Below are positions 26,848 through 36,037 of a stretch of DNA of 54,178 nucleotides, piece by piece. Within the stretch, counting starts at the first letter, position 1, and the number at the start of each line of letters is the position of its first letter. The DNA is from Tannerellaceae bacterium (GTDB taxonomy: Bacteria > Bacteroidota > Bacteroidia > Bacteroidales > Tannerellaceae): the NCBI GenBank assembly GCA_031278605.1, contig JAITKB010000135.1:1-54178 (forward strand), given 5' to 3'. The position numbers and the translations under genes were made by a program. The notes beneath the pieces were generated by a model that had not been told where the DNA came from, did not search any database, and saw nothing but the letters and a program-made list of their open reading frames with translations.

Positions 26848-28127
26848 ATCGTTTGCAGTCTTACGGTAACGGCCTTGCGGTGGGCCTCCAGCTCTTCGCC
26901 GGCTGCCAAGACGCGGATGGTTTCGCCCAACTGTTTCAAGCCTTCGGGCGAGATCTCCTGAAAGGTAATTTTCCGCACAAAGCTGTCTAAGTTCACGCCG
27001 CTGTAAGCGCGGGCATATCCGTTGGTGGGAAGCGTATGATTCGTTCCCGAGGCGTAATCGCCGGCGCTTTCGGGCGTATAGGGGCCGAGGAAGACGCTGC
27101 CGGCGTTGGTGATTTCCTCGGCCGTGGCGGCGTAATCGGCTGTTTGCAGGATGAGGTGTTCGGGAGCGTAGAGGTTGGTAAAGTCTATCGCCTCCCTGCG
27201 GTTGCCGACGACGATGATGCGGCTGTTGCGCAAGGCCTTTGCCGTGATTTCCTTGCGGGGAAGCAGCGCAAGTTGTTCTGCTACGGCGCGGACTACCGGC
27301 GTTACGAGCGCCTCGGAGGTGGTGACCAGGATGGACTGGCTGTCGGGGCCATGCTCTGCTTGCGAGAGCAGATCGGTTGCGATAAAGACCGGGTTGGCCT
27401 CCTCGTCGGCCATCACTTCCACTTCCGAGGGGCCGGCCGGCATGTCGATGGCCACCTCACGGAGACCGACCAGCTGCTTGGCGGCCGTTACGTACTGGTT
27501 CCCTGGGCCGAATATCTTATAGACCTTCGGCACGGATTCCGTTCCGAAGGCCATGGCTGCGATGGCCTGTATGCCTCCGGCCTTGAAGATGCGGCTCACT
27601 CCGGCCACGGAGGCGGCAAAGAGTATGGCGGGATGCAGACTGCCGTCTTTGCGGGGCGGCGAGCAAAGCACAATCTCCCGGCATCCGGCAATGCGTGCCG
27701 GGATGGCCAGCATCAACACGGTGGAGAACAACGGGGCGCTGCCTCCGGGGATATACAGGCCGACCTTTTCGATGGCAACGGCCTTCTGCCGGCAAATCAC
27801 CCCGGGGCAGGTCTCTACCTCTATGCCGGCAAAGCCCTGGGCGGCATGAAAGGTTTCTATGTGCCGTGCGGCGGTGCGGATAGCCTGTTTCAGCTCGTTG
27901 GGGAGTGCCGAGGCGGCTGCCCGTATCTCCTGGTCCGACACCCCAAGGGCGGCAGGGTGCGCCCGGTCGAACAGTTTCCCGTAACGGATCACGGCCGCAT
28001 CGCCCAGCCGTTTCACCTCCTCGAGTATGGGGCGGACGGTATCGCTCAGGGCGGAAAGATCCATCGAAGGACGCTCGGCGAGCTTTTCCCACTCGGAGCG
28101 CGGGGGATGTATCACAACCGGTATCAT
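26844..28127 (-). CDS. hisD: Histidinol dehydrogenase
   Basis: A zinc enzyme that oxidises histidinol to histidine with two NAD. The protein has 427 residues, the family norm. Recognisable blocks are VGLYIPGGSAPLFSTVLM, GPGNQYVTAAKQL, AGPSEVEVMADE and AEHGPDSQSILVT, which contain the catalytic and zinc-binding His/Glu/Asp. It overlaps both hisG and hisC by four bases. Confidence 0.97.
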   Translation of the reverse strand: MIPVVIHPPRSEWEKLAERPSMDLSALSDTVRPILEEVKRLGDAAVIRYGKLFDRAHPAALGVSDQEIRAAASALPNELKQAIRTAARHIETFHAAQGFAGIEVETCPGVICRQKAVAIEKVGLYIPGGSAPLFSTVLMLAIPARIAGCREIVLCSPPRKDGSLHPAILFAASVAGVSRIFKAGGIQAIAAMAFGTESVPKVYKIFGPGNQYVTAAKQLVGLREVAIDMPAGPSEVEVMADEEANPVFIATDLLSQAEHGPDSQSILVTTSEALVTPVVRAVAEQLALLPRKEITAKALRNSRIIVVGNRREAIDFTNLYAPEHLILQTADYAATAEEITNAGSVFLGPYTPESAGDYASGTNHTLPTNGYARAYSGVNLDSFVRKITFQEISPEGLKQLGETIRVLAAGEELEAHRKAVTVRLQTI

Positions 28128-28975
28128 ACGATGAGCTTTTCAATGGGGAGGATAAGAATGCCTTCGGCTCCCAGGGCTTTCAGCTTGCCGATGATTTCCC
28201 AGAAGCGGTTTTCGGCAATCACCGATTGCACGGAGACCCATTCGCCGTTGGCCAGCGGCGTCACGGTCGGGCTTTTCATGCCGGGCAGGAGGTCGAGGAT
28301 CTCCCCGAGGCGATTTCCGGGGGCGTTCAGCAGCACATATTTCTTCCCCTCGGCGGCCAGGATGGCTTCAAAGCGGAAGAGCAATTCGTCAAGGATGGCC
28401 TGCTTGTCGGCCGTGAGCCTTGGATGGGCAATCAGGAGGGCTTCGCTTGGCATGACCGTTTCGACTTCTTTGAGCTGATGGCCGGCCAGCGTGCTGCCGG
28501 AGCTGACGAGGTCGCAGATCGCGTCGGCCAGGCCAATGCCCGGGGCGATTTCCACCGATCCGCTGATTACGTGCAGTTCGGCCTTCACCCCCTGTCGGGC
28601 CAGATAGTCGGTCAGGATATGCGGATAGGACGTGGCGATGGTTTTTCCCTCGAACCATTCCTTTCCGGGGTATGCTTCGTCTTTGGGGATGGCCAGGGCC
28701 AGGCGGCAACGACTAAAGCCCAGGCGTTTCACCAGGCGGGCTTTGCGTCCTTTTTCCACATACTCGTTTTCGCCCACGATGCCGACGTCGGCCACGCCGT
28801 GCGCCACCGATTGCGGTATATCGTCGTCCCGGAGGAAAAGCGTTTCCACCGGGAAGCCTTTGGCCGAGAGCAGAAGGACGCGTTTGCCTCGGTTCAGCCG
28901 GATGCCTGCCTCTTCGAGCAGCGCCATGGTTTCGTCGTAGAGACGTCCTTTGGATTGTACGGCAATTCGTAACAT
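28124..28975 (-). CDS. hisG: ATP phosphoribosyltransferase, long form
   Basis: First enzyme of histidine synthesis, joining ATP and PRPP, normally feedback-inhibited by histidine. At 283 residues it is the long, HisZ-independent form, with a C-terminal regulatory ACT-like domain (about 210-283, ending LGAEGILILPIEKLIV). Motifs: LRIAVQSKGRLYDET, VGIVGENEYVEKG and the PRPP region DAICDLVSSGSTLAGHQL. First gene of hisGDCB. No histidine-rich leader peptide is seen in the short leader. Confidence 0.97.
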   Translation of the reverse strand: MLRIAVQSKGRLYDETMALLEEAGIRLNRGKRVLLLSAKGFPVETLFLRDDDIPQSVAHGVADVGIVGENEYVEKGRKARLVKRLGFSRCRLALAIPKDEAYPGKEWFEGKTIATSYPHILTDYLARQGVKAELHVISGSVEIAPGIGLADAICDLVSSGSTLAGHQLKEVETVMPSEALLIAHPRLTADKQAILDELLFRFEAILAAEGKKYVLLNAPGNRLGEILDLLPGMKSPTVTPLANGEWVSVQSVIAENRFWEIIGKLKALGAEGILILPIEKLIV

Positions 28976-29022
28976 GTTTTGTTTCTGTATTTAAGTTCGT
29001 ATGATTTGGTACAAGAGGGAGG

Positions 29023-29030
29023 CAAAAGTA
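29023..29030 (-). promoter_or_regulatory. -7 element of the hisGDCB operon
   Basis: TACTTTTG on the minus strand matches TAnnTTTG and lies 47 bp upstream of the hisG ATG. It lies just past the stop codon of the co-directional transporter gene. Confidence 0.5.
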
Positions 29031-29052
29031 CGATGTTTCTTCCAATCACAGG

Positions 29053-30300
29053 TTATCTCCCCGGCGTTTTTTCGGGTGTTTTGTCCGGTGTTTTGTCCGG
29101 ACCTGACGGGCCGTGTCGCAGATCGGGCAGGAACCAGGCAACTAAGCCCAACAAGGGCATACAGGCGCACAGCCGGTAGACAAGTTCGATGCCGTGGCGG
29201 TCGGCCATATACCCCAAAAAGGCGGAGGCGGCGCCGGCCACCCCGAAGGCAAAGCCGAAAAACAAACCGGACACCAACCCGATCTTATACGGCAGCAATT
29301 CCTGGGCATAGACCAGGATGGCCGGAAAGGCCGAGGATATCATCAGCCCGGCGCAGAAGGTGAAGATCACGGTCCCTGTCAGGTCGGCCTGAGGCGTTGC
29401 CAGGGCAAAGGGCGCCGAGCCCAGGATGGAGGCCCAAATGACGTATTTGCGTCCGAGGCGATCGCCGGCCGGGCCGCCCGCCAGGGTGCCGACGGCCGTG
29501 GACAGGGCAAAGACAAACAGCAGGAGCTGAGAGACCTGGACGGTGACGCCGAACTTCTCGATCAGGTAAAACGTATAAAAGCCGGACAGGCTGGCCGTAT
29601 AGACGTATTTGGAGAAAATCAAAAGGAGCAGGATCGCAAGGGTCAAGACCGTGCGCCTCGGCGACAGGGGCGGTGCGACAGGTGCGGCCGCGCGCGCCGG
29701 CGTGCGGCCCGGGGGTTGCCTGAGGAGACGCAACCTTCCCCGGTACCAGCGAGCAACGGGAAGCAAGACGCAGAGGGCCACAAGGGCCGGCAGGACAAAA
29801 TCGGCCAGGTGCCGTCGTCCGTAAGGCGCTATCCAAAGGGCTGCCAGCAAGGGGCCCAGGGAGCTTCCGAGATTGCCGCCTACCTGGAAGAGCGATTGCG
29901 CCAGCCCCCTCTTCCCCCCGGAGGCCAGGGAGGCCAGGCGCGAGGCTTCGGGGTGGAAGACCGACGAACCCAGGCCCACGGCAAAGACCGAGGCCAGCAC
30001 CGCGGCAAACGTAGCGGCAAAGGCCAGCGACAACACCCCCGCCAGCGACAGCAGCGTCCCCAACAGCAACGACCGGGGCGAGGGATGCCGGTCGAAGTAA
30101 TGCCCGATCAGGGGCTGGAAAACCGAAGCGGAAGATTGATAAACCAGGGTGATCAACCCAATCTGCCCGAAACTCAGGGCGAGATCCTCCCGGAGGATGG
30201 GATAGCCGGCCGAGATGACCGACTGCAGCGTGTCGTTCAGGCAATGAACCAGGCTCAGGGCGGCCAGGATGCGGAAACCGGTTGTATTCGTTGCGGACAT
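29053..30300 (-). CDS. Major facilitator transporter, fosmidomycin-resistance (Fsr) type
   Basis: A 415-residue protein with about 12 membrane segments. The opening HCLNDTLQSVISAGYPILRE followed by FGQIGLITLVYQSSASVFQP is characteristic of the Fsr branch of the major facilitator family; GPAGDRLGRKYVI is the conserved inter-helix motif. Fsr proteins export drugs such as fosmidomycin; the native substrate is unknown. The start is the ATG at 30300. The longer open frame to 30480 reads through the palindromic array and is not credible. The C-terminus carries a short repeated tail (PDKTPDKTPEKTPGR). Divergent from dnaG. Confidence 0.88.
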   Translation of the reverse strand: MSATNTTGFRILAALSLVHCLNDTLQSVISAGYPILREDLALSFGQIGLITLVYQSSASVFQPLIGHYFDRHPSPRSLLLGTLLSLAGVLSLAFAATFAAVLASVFAVGLGSSVFHPEASRLASLASGGKRGLAQSLFQVGGNLGSSLGPLLAALWIAPYGRRHLADFVLPALVALCVLLPVARWYRGRLRLLRQPPGRTPARAAAPVAPPLSPRRTVLTLAILLLLIFSKYVYTASLSGFYTFYLIEKFGVTVQVSQLLLFVFALSTAVGTLAGGPAGDRLGRKYVIWASILGSAPFALATPQADLTGTVIFTFCAGLMISSAFPAILVYAQELLPYKIGLVSGLFFGFAFGVAGAASAFLGYMADRHGIELVYRLCACMPLLGLVAWFLPDLRHGPSGPDKTPDKTPEKTPGR

Positions 30301-30374
30301 ACGGGGGGCGGGTATTTTTTGAGTTTGCGAAGATAAGGCATATTTCCTTCCCCCGGAAAGCCCCCCTTTTTTTT

Positions 30375-30478
30375 GCTGCGAAATCGCAGCCGCCCGACTG
30401 CGAAAGTGCAGCCGAGCGACTGCGACAGTGCAGCCGCCCGACTGCGAAAGTGCAGCCGATCGGCTGCGAAATCGCAGC
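30375..30478. repeat. Tandem array 3: five palindromic 16-bp cores at 22-bp period
   Basis: Cores at 30375, 30397, 30419, 30441 and 30463 are separated by 6-bp spacers cgcccg, cgagcg, cgcccg and cgatcg. The first and last cores are identical perfect palindromes (GCTGCGA-AA-TCGCAGC). The inner three read ACTGCGAAAGTGCAGC with one variant. A second perfect palindrome, GCAGCCGATCGGCTGC, spans the last spacer (30452-30467). It lies in the divergent gap between the Fsr-like transporter and dnaG, ending 26 bp before the dnaG -7 element. Confidence 0.92.
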
Positions 30479-30504
30479 AAAGGATTTTACTCGGCTTTTA
30501 TCCT

Positions 30505-30512
30505 TATTTTTG
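30505..30512 (+). promoter_or_regulatory. -7 element of dnaG
   Basis: TATTTTTG matches TAnnTTTG and ends only 4 bp before the ATG at 30517. If used, transcription would start at or next to the start codon. Confidence 0.5.
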
Positions 30513-30516
30513 CGTC

Positions 30517-32475
30517 ATGATTGATCAGGCTACCATAGATAGGATACGGGACGCCGCCCAGATTACCGAGGTGGTGTCCGACTTTGTTACCCTCCGTCGC
30601 CGGGGGGTTAATTACGTAGGACTATGCCCCTTTCACGCCGATAAGTCGCCTTCGTTTTATGTCTCCCCGGCCAAGAATATCTGTAAGTGCTTTGCCTGCG
30701 GAAGCGGCGGGTCGCCGGTAAACTTCATCATGCAGCACGAACAACTCGACTATTTCGACGCCCTGCGTTACCTTGCCGGGAAATACCACATAGAAATCCG
30801 CGAGCGGGAACTTACCGACGAAGAAAAAGCCGCACGCAGCGACCGCGAGAGCCTGTTCATCGTCAACCATTGGGCGCAGAGATACTTCACCGAGCAGCTC
30901 TGGGCGCAGGCCGAAGAGGCTTCGAGCGTCGGTTTGCGCTACTTCCTCGAGCGGGGCTTTCGTCCGGATACGATCCGGAAGTTCCAGCTGGGTTACAGCC
31001 CCGACGAACGGGATGCGTTGTACAAAAAGGCGATCCAGAGCGGTTACAGGCAGGAATTCCTGGAAAAGACCGGCCTCATTATCGCCTACGAAAACGGGAA
31101 GGTGAGCGACCGCTTTCGGGCACGGGTCATGTTTCCCGTTCATACGCTGAGCGGAAAAGTAGTGGCCTTTGGCGGACGAATCCTCCGCAAAGACGACAAA
31201 GCCGCCAAGTACATGAACTCGCCGGAAAGCGAGATTTACCACAAAGGCAAGGAACTCTATGGTCTCTTCTTGGCCAAGGGCGCCATCGTCAAGGCCGACC
31301 GCTGCTACCTGGTGGAAGGCTATACGGATGTGATTTCAATGCATCAGGCCGGGATAGAGAACGTGGTGGCTTCCTCGGGCACGGCGCTCACGCTGCTGCA
31401 GATTCGCCTGCTTCGTCGCTTTACCGAAAACATTACCGTGCTCTACGACGGCGACGCCGCCGGGATCAAGGCCGCCCTGCGGGGCATCGACCTGCTGCTG
31501 GAGGAGGGACTGAACGTCAAGGTGGCGCTCCTGCCCGACGGGGAAGACCCGGATTCGTTTGCCCGCAGCCGGAATGCGACGGAGTTTGCGGAGTTTATCC
31601 GCCGGAACGAGACGGACTTTATTCGCTTCAAAACCCGCCTGCTGCTTGCCGATGCGGCGAACGATCCCCTGGGACGCGCAGCCTTGATTAACGACGTGAT
31701 TCGCACCATTGCCCTCATCCCCGATGGCATCTTGCGTGCCCTGTATATCCGCGAATGCAGCAGCATGATGGATATCGGCGAAAGCGATCTGCTCGAAAAG
31801 GTGAACCGGATTCGCTTAAGCCGGGAAGAAAAACGGCCTGCCGCCTTGCCTGCCGCCCCGCCTGCCGCCTTGCCCGCCGCCTTGCCGGAATCTTCGCCCG
31901 CTCCGCCCGCTTCGCCCTTTGAGGCGGAAGAGTTGGCCTTGCTGCGCTACGTGGTGCGCTACGGCGAACGTATCTTATACCGGTATGTCGAGGAGGATAC
32001 GAACCAAGAGGTGCGGATTTATGTGGCCGAATATATCCGTTCCGAGTTGGAACAGGACGAGATGACTTTCCTTAATCCCCTCTACCGAAAGATGCTGGAG
32101 GAAGCCTCGGCGCATTGCCGGGAAGAAGGCTTTGTTGCCTCGAAGTATTTCCTTTACCATGCCGAAGCCCTCGTGGGACAGACGGCAACCGACCTCATAA
32201 GCGAGAAGTACCAGCTGAGCAGGTATCATACCCGCTATCGGGAGATCAAACGGGAGGAAGACCTGCTGCTGCAGTTGGTACCGCGCGATTTGCTGGGATT
32301 CAAGGATGCTTGCGTGCGGCAGAAAATAACCGCTATCGGTCGGCGCATAAAGGAATTGCAGGAAAGCGGAGATTGGGAACAGGTGATCCCCCTGATGCGG
32401 GAACAAGACGACCTGAATGTGATTAAGAAGAATCTGAATAAAATGATAGGCGAACGCATTATACTGAAAATGTAG
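30517..32475 (+). CDS. dnaG: DNA primase
   Basis: Makes RNA primers at the replication fork together with DnaB. The protein has 652 residues from the ATG at 30517 (MIDQATIDRIRDAAQITEVV). The CHC2 zinc finger is C37, H40, C58, C61. The Toprim catalytic core has E268 (LVEGYTDV) and D311/D313 (LYDGDAAG). A Pro/Ala-rich low-complexity linker at about 443-470 precedes the helicase-binding C-terminal domain. The longer frame starting in the palindromic array upstream was rejected. Confidence 0.97.
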   Translation: MIDQATIDRIRDAAQITEVVSDFVTLRRRGVNYVGLCPFHADKSPSFYVSPAKNICKCFACGSGGSPVNFIMQHEQLDYFDALRYLAGKYHIEIRERELTDEEKAARSDRESLFIVNHWAQRYFTEQLWAQAEEASSVGLRYFLERGFRPDTIRKFQLGYSPDERDALYKKAIQSGYRQEFLEKTGLIIAYENGKVSDRFRARVMFPVHTLSGKVVAFGGRILRKDDKAAKYMNSPESEIYHKGKELYGLFLAKGAIVKADRCYLVEGYTDVISMHQAGIENVVASSGTALTLLQIRLLRRFTENITVLYDGDAAGIKAALRGIDLLLEEGLNVKVALLPDGEDPDSFARSRNATEFAEFIRRNETDFIRFKTRLLLADAANDPLGRAALINDVIRTIALIPDGILRALYIRECSSMMDIGESDLLEKVNRIRLSREEKRPAALPAAPPAALPAALPESSPAPPASPFEAEELALLRYVVRYGERILYRYVEEDTNQEVRIYVAEYIRSELEQDEMTFLNPLYRKMLEEASAHCREEGFVASKYFLYHAEALVGQTATDLISEKYQLSRYHTRYREIKREEDLLLQLVPRDLLGFKDACVRQKITAIGRRIKELQESGDWEQVIPLMREQDDLNVIKKNLNKMIGERIILKM

Positions 32476-32557
32476 GGCAATCACCAAAGTGGATACCTTG
32501 ATAAGGAAATCCTTGTGTACTTTTTCTTTTTCGGGAGGAAAGATTGAAATAATTAGC

Positions 32558-32565
32558 TACTTTTG
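32558..32565 (+). promoter_or_regulatory. -7 element of purH
   Basis: TACTTTTG matches TAnnTTTG and lies 30 bp upstream of the purH ATG. Confidence 0.55.
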
Positions 32566-32595
32566 CGCTTCTAAATAATAAATCGGAACAATAAA

Positions 32596-34119
32596 ATGAC
32601 TGCATCGAAGCGCCTGAAACGCGCCTTAATCTCTGTTTATCACAAAGAGGGATTGGATGAAATAATTAAAAAGCTTTATGAGGAAGAGGTCCGGTTCGTT
32701 TCAACAGGAGGAACCCGGACCTTTATCGAATCACTGGGTTTGCCGTGTGAGACGCTTGAAACTCATACGGGGTATCCTTCCATTCTGGGAGGACGCGTAA
32801 AGACCCTGCATCCGAGAGTCTTTGGCGGAATCCTCGCCCGAAGAGACAATGAAACGGACCGGCAGCAGCTTGCAGAATACAATATATCCGAAATAGACCT
32901 GGTTATTGTAGACCTTTATCCCTTTGAGCAAACCCTTGCCTTGGGCGCCGCAGAAGCAGCCCTTATAGAGAAAATAGACATCGGAGGCATCTCCCTGATA
33001 CGCGCCGCAGCCAAGAATTACAACGATGTGCTGGTGGTAGCCTCGCAAGCGCAATACATGCCCCTGTTGCACATACTGGAAGAAAAGGGAGCGGAAACAA
33101 CCCTGGAAGACCGCCGATGGTTTGCCAAGGAAGCCTTCGCCGTATCTTCCGGTTATGATACGGCTATCTTTAACTATTTCGACCGCAGGGAAGCTTCTGC
33201 CTTTCGCTCCGCCGCTGATGCGCCGATGCATCTGCGCTATGGCGAAAACCCTCATCAGAAAGCTTGGTTCTTCGGTAACTTTGAAGAGGCCTTCGACCAG
33301 ATTCACGGGAAAGAAATATCCTACAACAACCTTCTGGATATGGATGCGGCGGTAAGCCTGATGGAGGAATTTGACGAGCCGACCTTCGCTATCCTCAAGC
33401 ACAACAATGCCTGCGGCGTGGCTTCGCGTCCTTGCGTGGCGGAAGCCTGGAAAGACGCCCTGGCCGGCGATCCTGTTTCGGCCTTCGGCGGGGTGTTGAT
33501 TGCCAATGTCAACATCGACAAGGAAGCGGCCGGGGAGATCGGCAACATATTCTTCGAAATTATTATCGCCCCCGACTATGATACGGACGCCCTGGAGATA
33601 CTGATGCAAAAGAAAAACCGTATCATCCTGATTCGTAAAGAAACTCAACCCCCCCCCCTACAGTATCGCTCGCTCCTGAACGGAGTGCTGATGCAGCACA
33701 AAGACCTAAGCGTGCAGATGGCAAACGACCTGACGCCCATGACCCATAGTTGTCCCACAGCACAGGAAACGGAAGATTTGCTGTTTGCCAATAAAATAGT
33801 AAAACACAGCAAATCCAACGCCATCACGCTGGTGAAAAACAAACAGCTTTGCGCAAGCGGAACAGGGCAGACTTCCAGAGTAGACGCCCTAAAGCAAGCG
33901 ATAGAGAAAGCACAAAACTTCCATTTTAACCTGTCGGGAGCCGTAATGGCTTCGGATGCATTCTTCCCTTTCCCCGACTGCGTGGAGATTGCCGCTAAAG
34001 CCGGCATCACGGCTGTCGTTCAGCCGGGAGGCTCCATAAACGACAAACTATCGGTTGATTATTGTAATGAACACGGTATAACTATGGTAAAGACGGGTAT
34101 CCGTCATTTTAAACATTAA
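32596..34119 (+). CDS. purH: AICAR transformylase / IMP cyclohydrolase
   Basis: Catalyses the last two steps of IMP synthesis. The protein has 507 residues. The N-terminal MGS-like cyclohydrolase domain contains STGGTRTFIESLG and GRVKTLHPRVFGGIL. The C-terminal transformylase has RYGENPHQKAWFF, KHNNACGVA, VKHSKSNAITLVKN and SDAFFPFPD. A run of ten C residues at 33649-33658 encodes a PPP, so slippage there would frameshift the enzyme. It lies 21 bp upstream of mreB, the usual Bacteroidales order. Confidence 0.97.
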   Translation: MTASKRLKRALISVYHKEGLDEIIKKLYEEEVRFVSTGGTRTFIESLGLPCETLETHTGYPSILGGRVKTLHPRVFGGILARRDNETDRQQLAEYNISEIDLVIVDLYPFEQTLALGAAEAALIEKIDIGGISLIRAAAKNYNDVLVVASQAQYMPLLHILEEKGAETTLEDRRWFAKEAFAVSSGYDTAIFNYFDRREASAFRSAADAPMHLRYGENPHQKAWFFGNFEEAFDQIHGKEISYNNLLDMDAAVSLMEEFDEPTFAILKHNNACGVASRPCVAEAWKDALAGDPVSAFGGVLIANVNIDKEAAGEIGNIFFEIIIAPDYDTDALEILMQKKNRIILIRKETQPPPLQYRSLLNGVLMQHKDLSVQMANDLTPMTHSCPTAQETEDLLFANKIVKHSKSNAITLVKNKQLCASGTGQTSRVDALKQAIEKAQNFHFNLSGAVMASDAFFPFPDCVEIAAKAGITAVVQPGGSINDKLSVDYCNEHGITMVKTGIRHFKH

Positions 34120-34140
34120 TGCTTAATAAACACGAACTAC

Positions 34141-35160
34141 ATGGGATTATTTTCATTGACACAAGAAATAGCGATGGACTTGGGCACAGCCAATACCATC
34201 ATCATCTGCAATGGTAAAATTGTAGTAGACGAACCTTCGGTGGTGGCTTTGGACCGACGCACCGACCGGGTATTGGCCGTTGGAGAAAAGGCGCGTCAGA
34301 TGCATGGTAAAACCCACGAGAATATCCGAACCATTCGCCCGCTGAGGGACGGTGTAATTGCCGACTTTTTCGCCGCCGAGCAAATGATACGCGGCATGAT
34401 TAAAATGATAGGCTCGAAGAATCACTGGTTTTCTCCTTCACTGCGAATCGTGGTATGCATCCCTTCCGGAAGTACGGAAGTGGAATTGCGAGCCGTGCGC
34501 GATTCTGCCGAACATGCCGGAGGACGCGATGTATATATGATATACGAACCGATGGCCGCAGCCATCGGAATAGGTATCGACGTGGAAGCGCCCGAAGGAA
34601 ATATGGTGGTGGATATAGGCGGAGGAACAACCGAAATTGCGGTTATCTCCCTGGGAGGCATCGTCTCGAACAAGTCTATCCGCATAGCAGGCGACGACCT
34701 GACGGCCGACATCATGGAGTATATGCGGCGGCAACACAATGTGAAAGTGGGAGAACGCACCGCCGAACAAGTCAAAATCAACGTAGGCTCGGCGCTGACC
34801 TTCCTCGACAACCCACCCGAAGACTACATCGTGCACGGGCCGAATCAGATGACAGCCCTCCCGATGGAAGTCTCCGTTTCCTATCAGGAAATTGCACACT
34901 GCCTGGAGAAATCCCTGTCGAAAATGGAAGCCGCCATCCTGAGCGCTTTGGAACAAACACCGCCCGAACTCTATGCGGATATTGTGCGAAACGGCATTTA
35001 CCTGGCAGGAGGAGGCGCCTTGATGCGGGGACTGGATAAACGGCTGACGGAAAAGATCAATATACAGTTCCACGTAGCCGAAGACCCCCTGCACGCAGTA
35101 GCCAAAGGAACAGGTATTGCACTGAAAAACATCGACAAATTCAACTTCCTCATCCGATAA
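34141..35160 (+). CDS. mreB: Rod-shape actin homolog MreB
   Basis: Bacterial actin that guides lateral cell-wall synthesis under the inner membrane. The protein has 339 residues. Nucleotide-binding motifs: MDLGTANTIIICNG (phosphate 1), VVDIGGGTTEIAVISLGG (phosphate 2) and GIYLAGGGALMRGLD (adenosine). The N-terminal MGLFSLTQEI is the short amphipathic membrane anchor. First of mreBCD-mrdA-rodA, which is probably one transcript, with or without purH. Confidence 0.97.
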   Translation: MGLFSLTQEIAMDLGTANTIIICNGKIVVDEPSVVALDRRTDRVLAVGEKARQMHGKTHENIRTIRPLRDGVIADFFAAEQMIRGMIKMIGSKNHWFSPSLRIVVCIPSGSTEVELRAVRDSAEHAGGRDVYMIYEPMAAAIGIGIDVEAPEGNMVVDIGGGTTEIAVISLGGIVSNKSIRIAGDDLTADIMEYMRRQHNVKVGERTAEQVKINVGSALTFLDNPPEDYIVHGPNQMTALPMEVSVSYQEIAHCLEKSLSKMEAAILSALEQTPPELYADIVRNGIYLAGGGALMRGLDKRLTEKINIQFHVAEDPLHAVAKGTGIALKNIDKFNFLIR

Positions 35161-35182
35161 ACAGCATAAACGAAAACTTCCC

Positions 35183-36037
35183 ATGCGTCGGCTGCTTGAT
35201 TTTCTTATCGGGAAAAGACACTGGCTCTTGTTCCTGTTTCTTGAAGTAGTATCCTTTATGTTTATTTATCACAACAATGCTTATCAGCAAAGCGTCCTGC
35301 TGAGTACGGCGAATGCCGTGACGGCAAACATCGTTTCGCTCTCCGGCTCCGTAACCTCTTACCTTAATCTGCGCGAAAAGAACAGGGCGCTGATAGAACG
35401 TAACGGACAATTGGAAATGGACCTGTTGCGTTTGCAGAGACAGGTGGAATCCATGACGGCCGACACGGTTTCTTTCCGGGGATTTATCAGCAACCCCATG
35501 CGGGAATTTCCTTATGAGGTGATTACAGCCAAAGTGATAAACAACAGCGTGACCTATCTCTCCAATTACATTACCATCGACAGGGGCAGCAGCGACGGCG
35601 TATTGCCGGATATGGGTGTGGTATCCGAAGCGGGTGTGGTGGGGATCGTTTCTACGGTTTCCAAGCATTATTCGGTGGTGATTCCCTTGCTGAATCCCAA
35701 GTTCCGGTTAAGTTGCAAGGTTTTGGGAAGCAGTTATTTCGGTTCGATGAGTTGGGACGGGCGCAGCACCCGCTACGCCAAGTTGGAGGAACTGCCCCGG
35801 CATGTGGAGTTTAAAGAAGGAGACACCATTGTTACGAGCGGTTTTTCCGCTATATTCCCCGAAGGAATCATGGTAGGCAACGTCTCGTCTTTTGAGCGGC
35901 AAAGGGATGATAATTTCTACTCGCTTACGGTGAGGCTGACGACCGATTTCCACCGCCTGAGCAGCGTGATGGTCATAAAGAATTACCGGCAAAACGAACA
36001 AATACAAATAGAGGAGGAGGCCAGGAGCAATGATTAA
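35183..36037 (+). CDS. mreC: Rod-shape determining protein MreC
   Basis: Periplasmic scaffold of the elongasome that binds PBP2. The protein has 284 residues: one membrane segment at about 14-32 (WLLFLFLEVVSFMFIYH), a coiled coil at about 65-95 (EKNRALIERNGQLEMDLLRL), then the MreC double beta-barrel (NNSVTYLSNYITIDRGSSDG, GVVGIVSTVSKHYSVVIPLL). It ends 8 bp inside mreD. Confidence 0.95.
   Translation: MRRLLDFLIGKRHWLLFLFLEVVSFMFIYHNNAYQQSVLLSTANAVTANIVSLSGSVTSYLNLREKNRALIERNGQLEMDLLRLQRQVESMTADTVSFRGFISNPMREFPYEVITAKVINNSVTYLSNYITIDRGSSDGVLPDMGVVSEAGVVGIVSTVSKHYSVVIPLLNPKFRLSCKVLGSSYFGSMSWDGRSTRYAKLEELPRHVEFKEGDTIVTSGFSAIFPEGIMVGNVSSFERQRDDNFYSLTVRLTTDFHRLSSVMVIKNYRQNEQIQIEEEARSND

Noticed and set aside
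30301..30480. N-terminal extension of the Fsr-like transporter and of dnaG into array 3
   Set aside because: The extensions translate palindromic repeats into low-complexity Arg/Ser-rich sequence; the ATGs at 30300 and 30517 give normal family N-termini.
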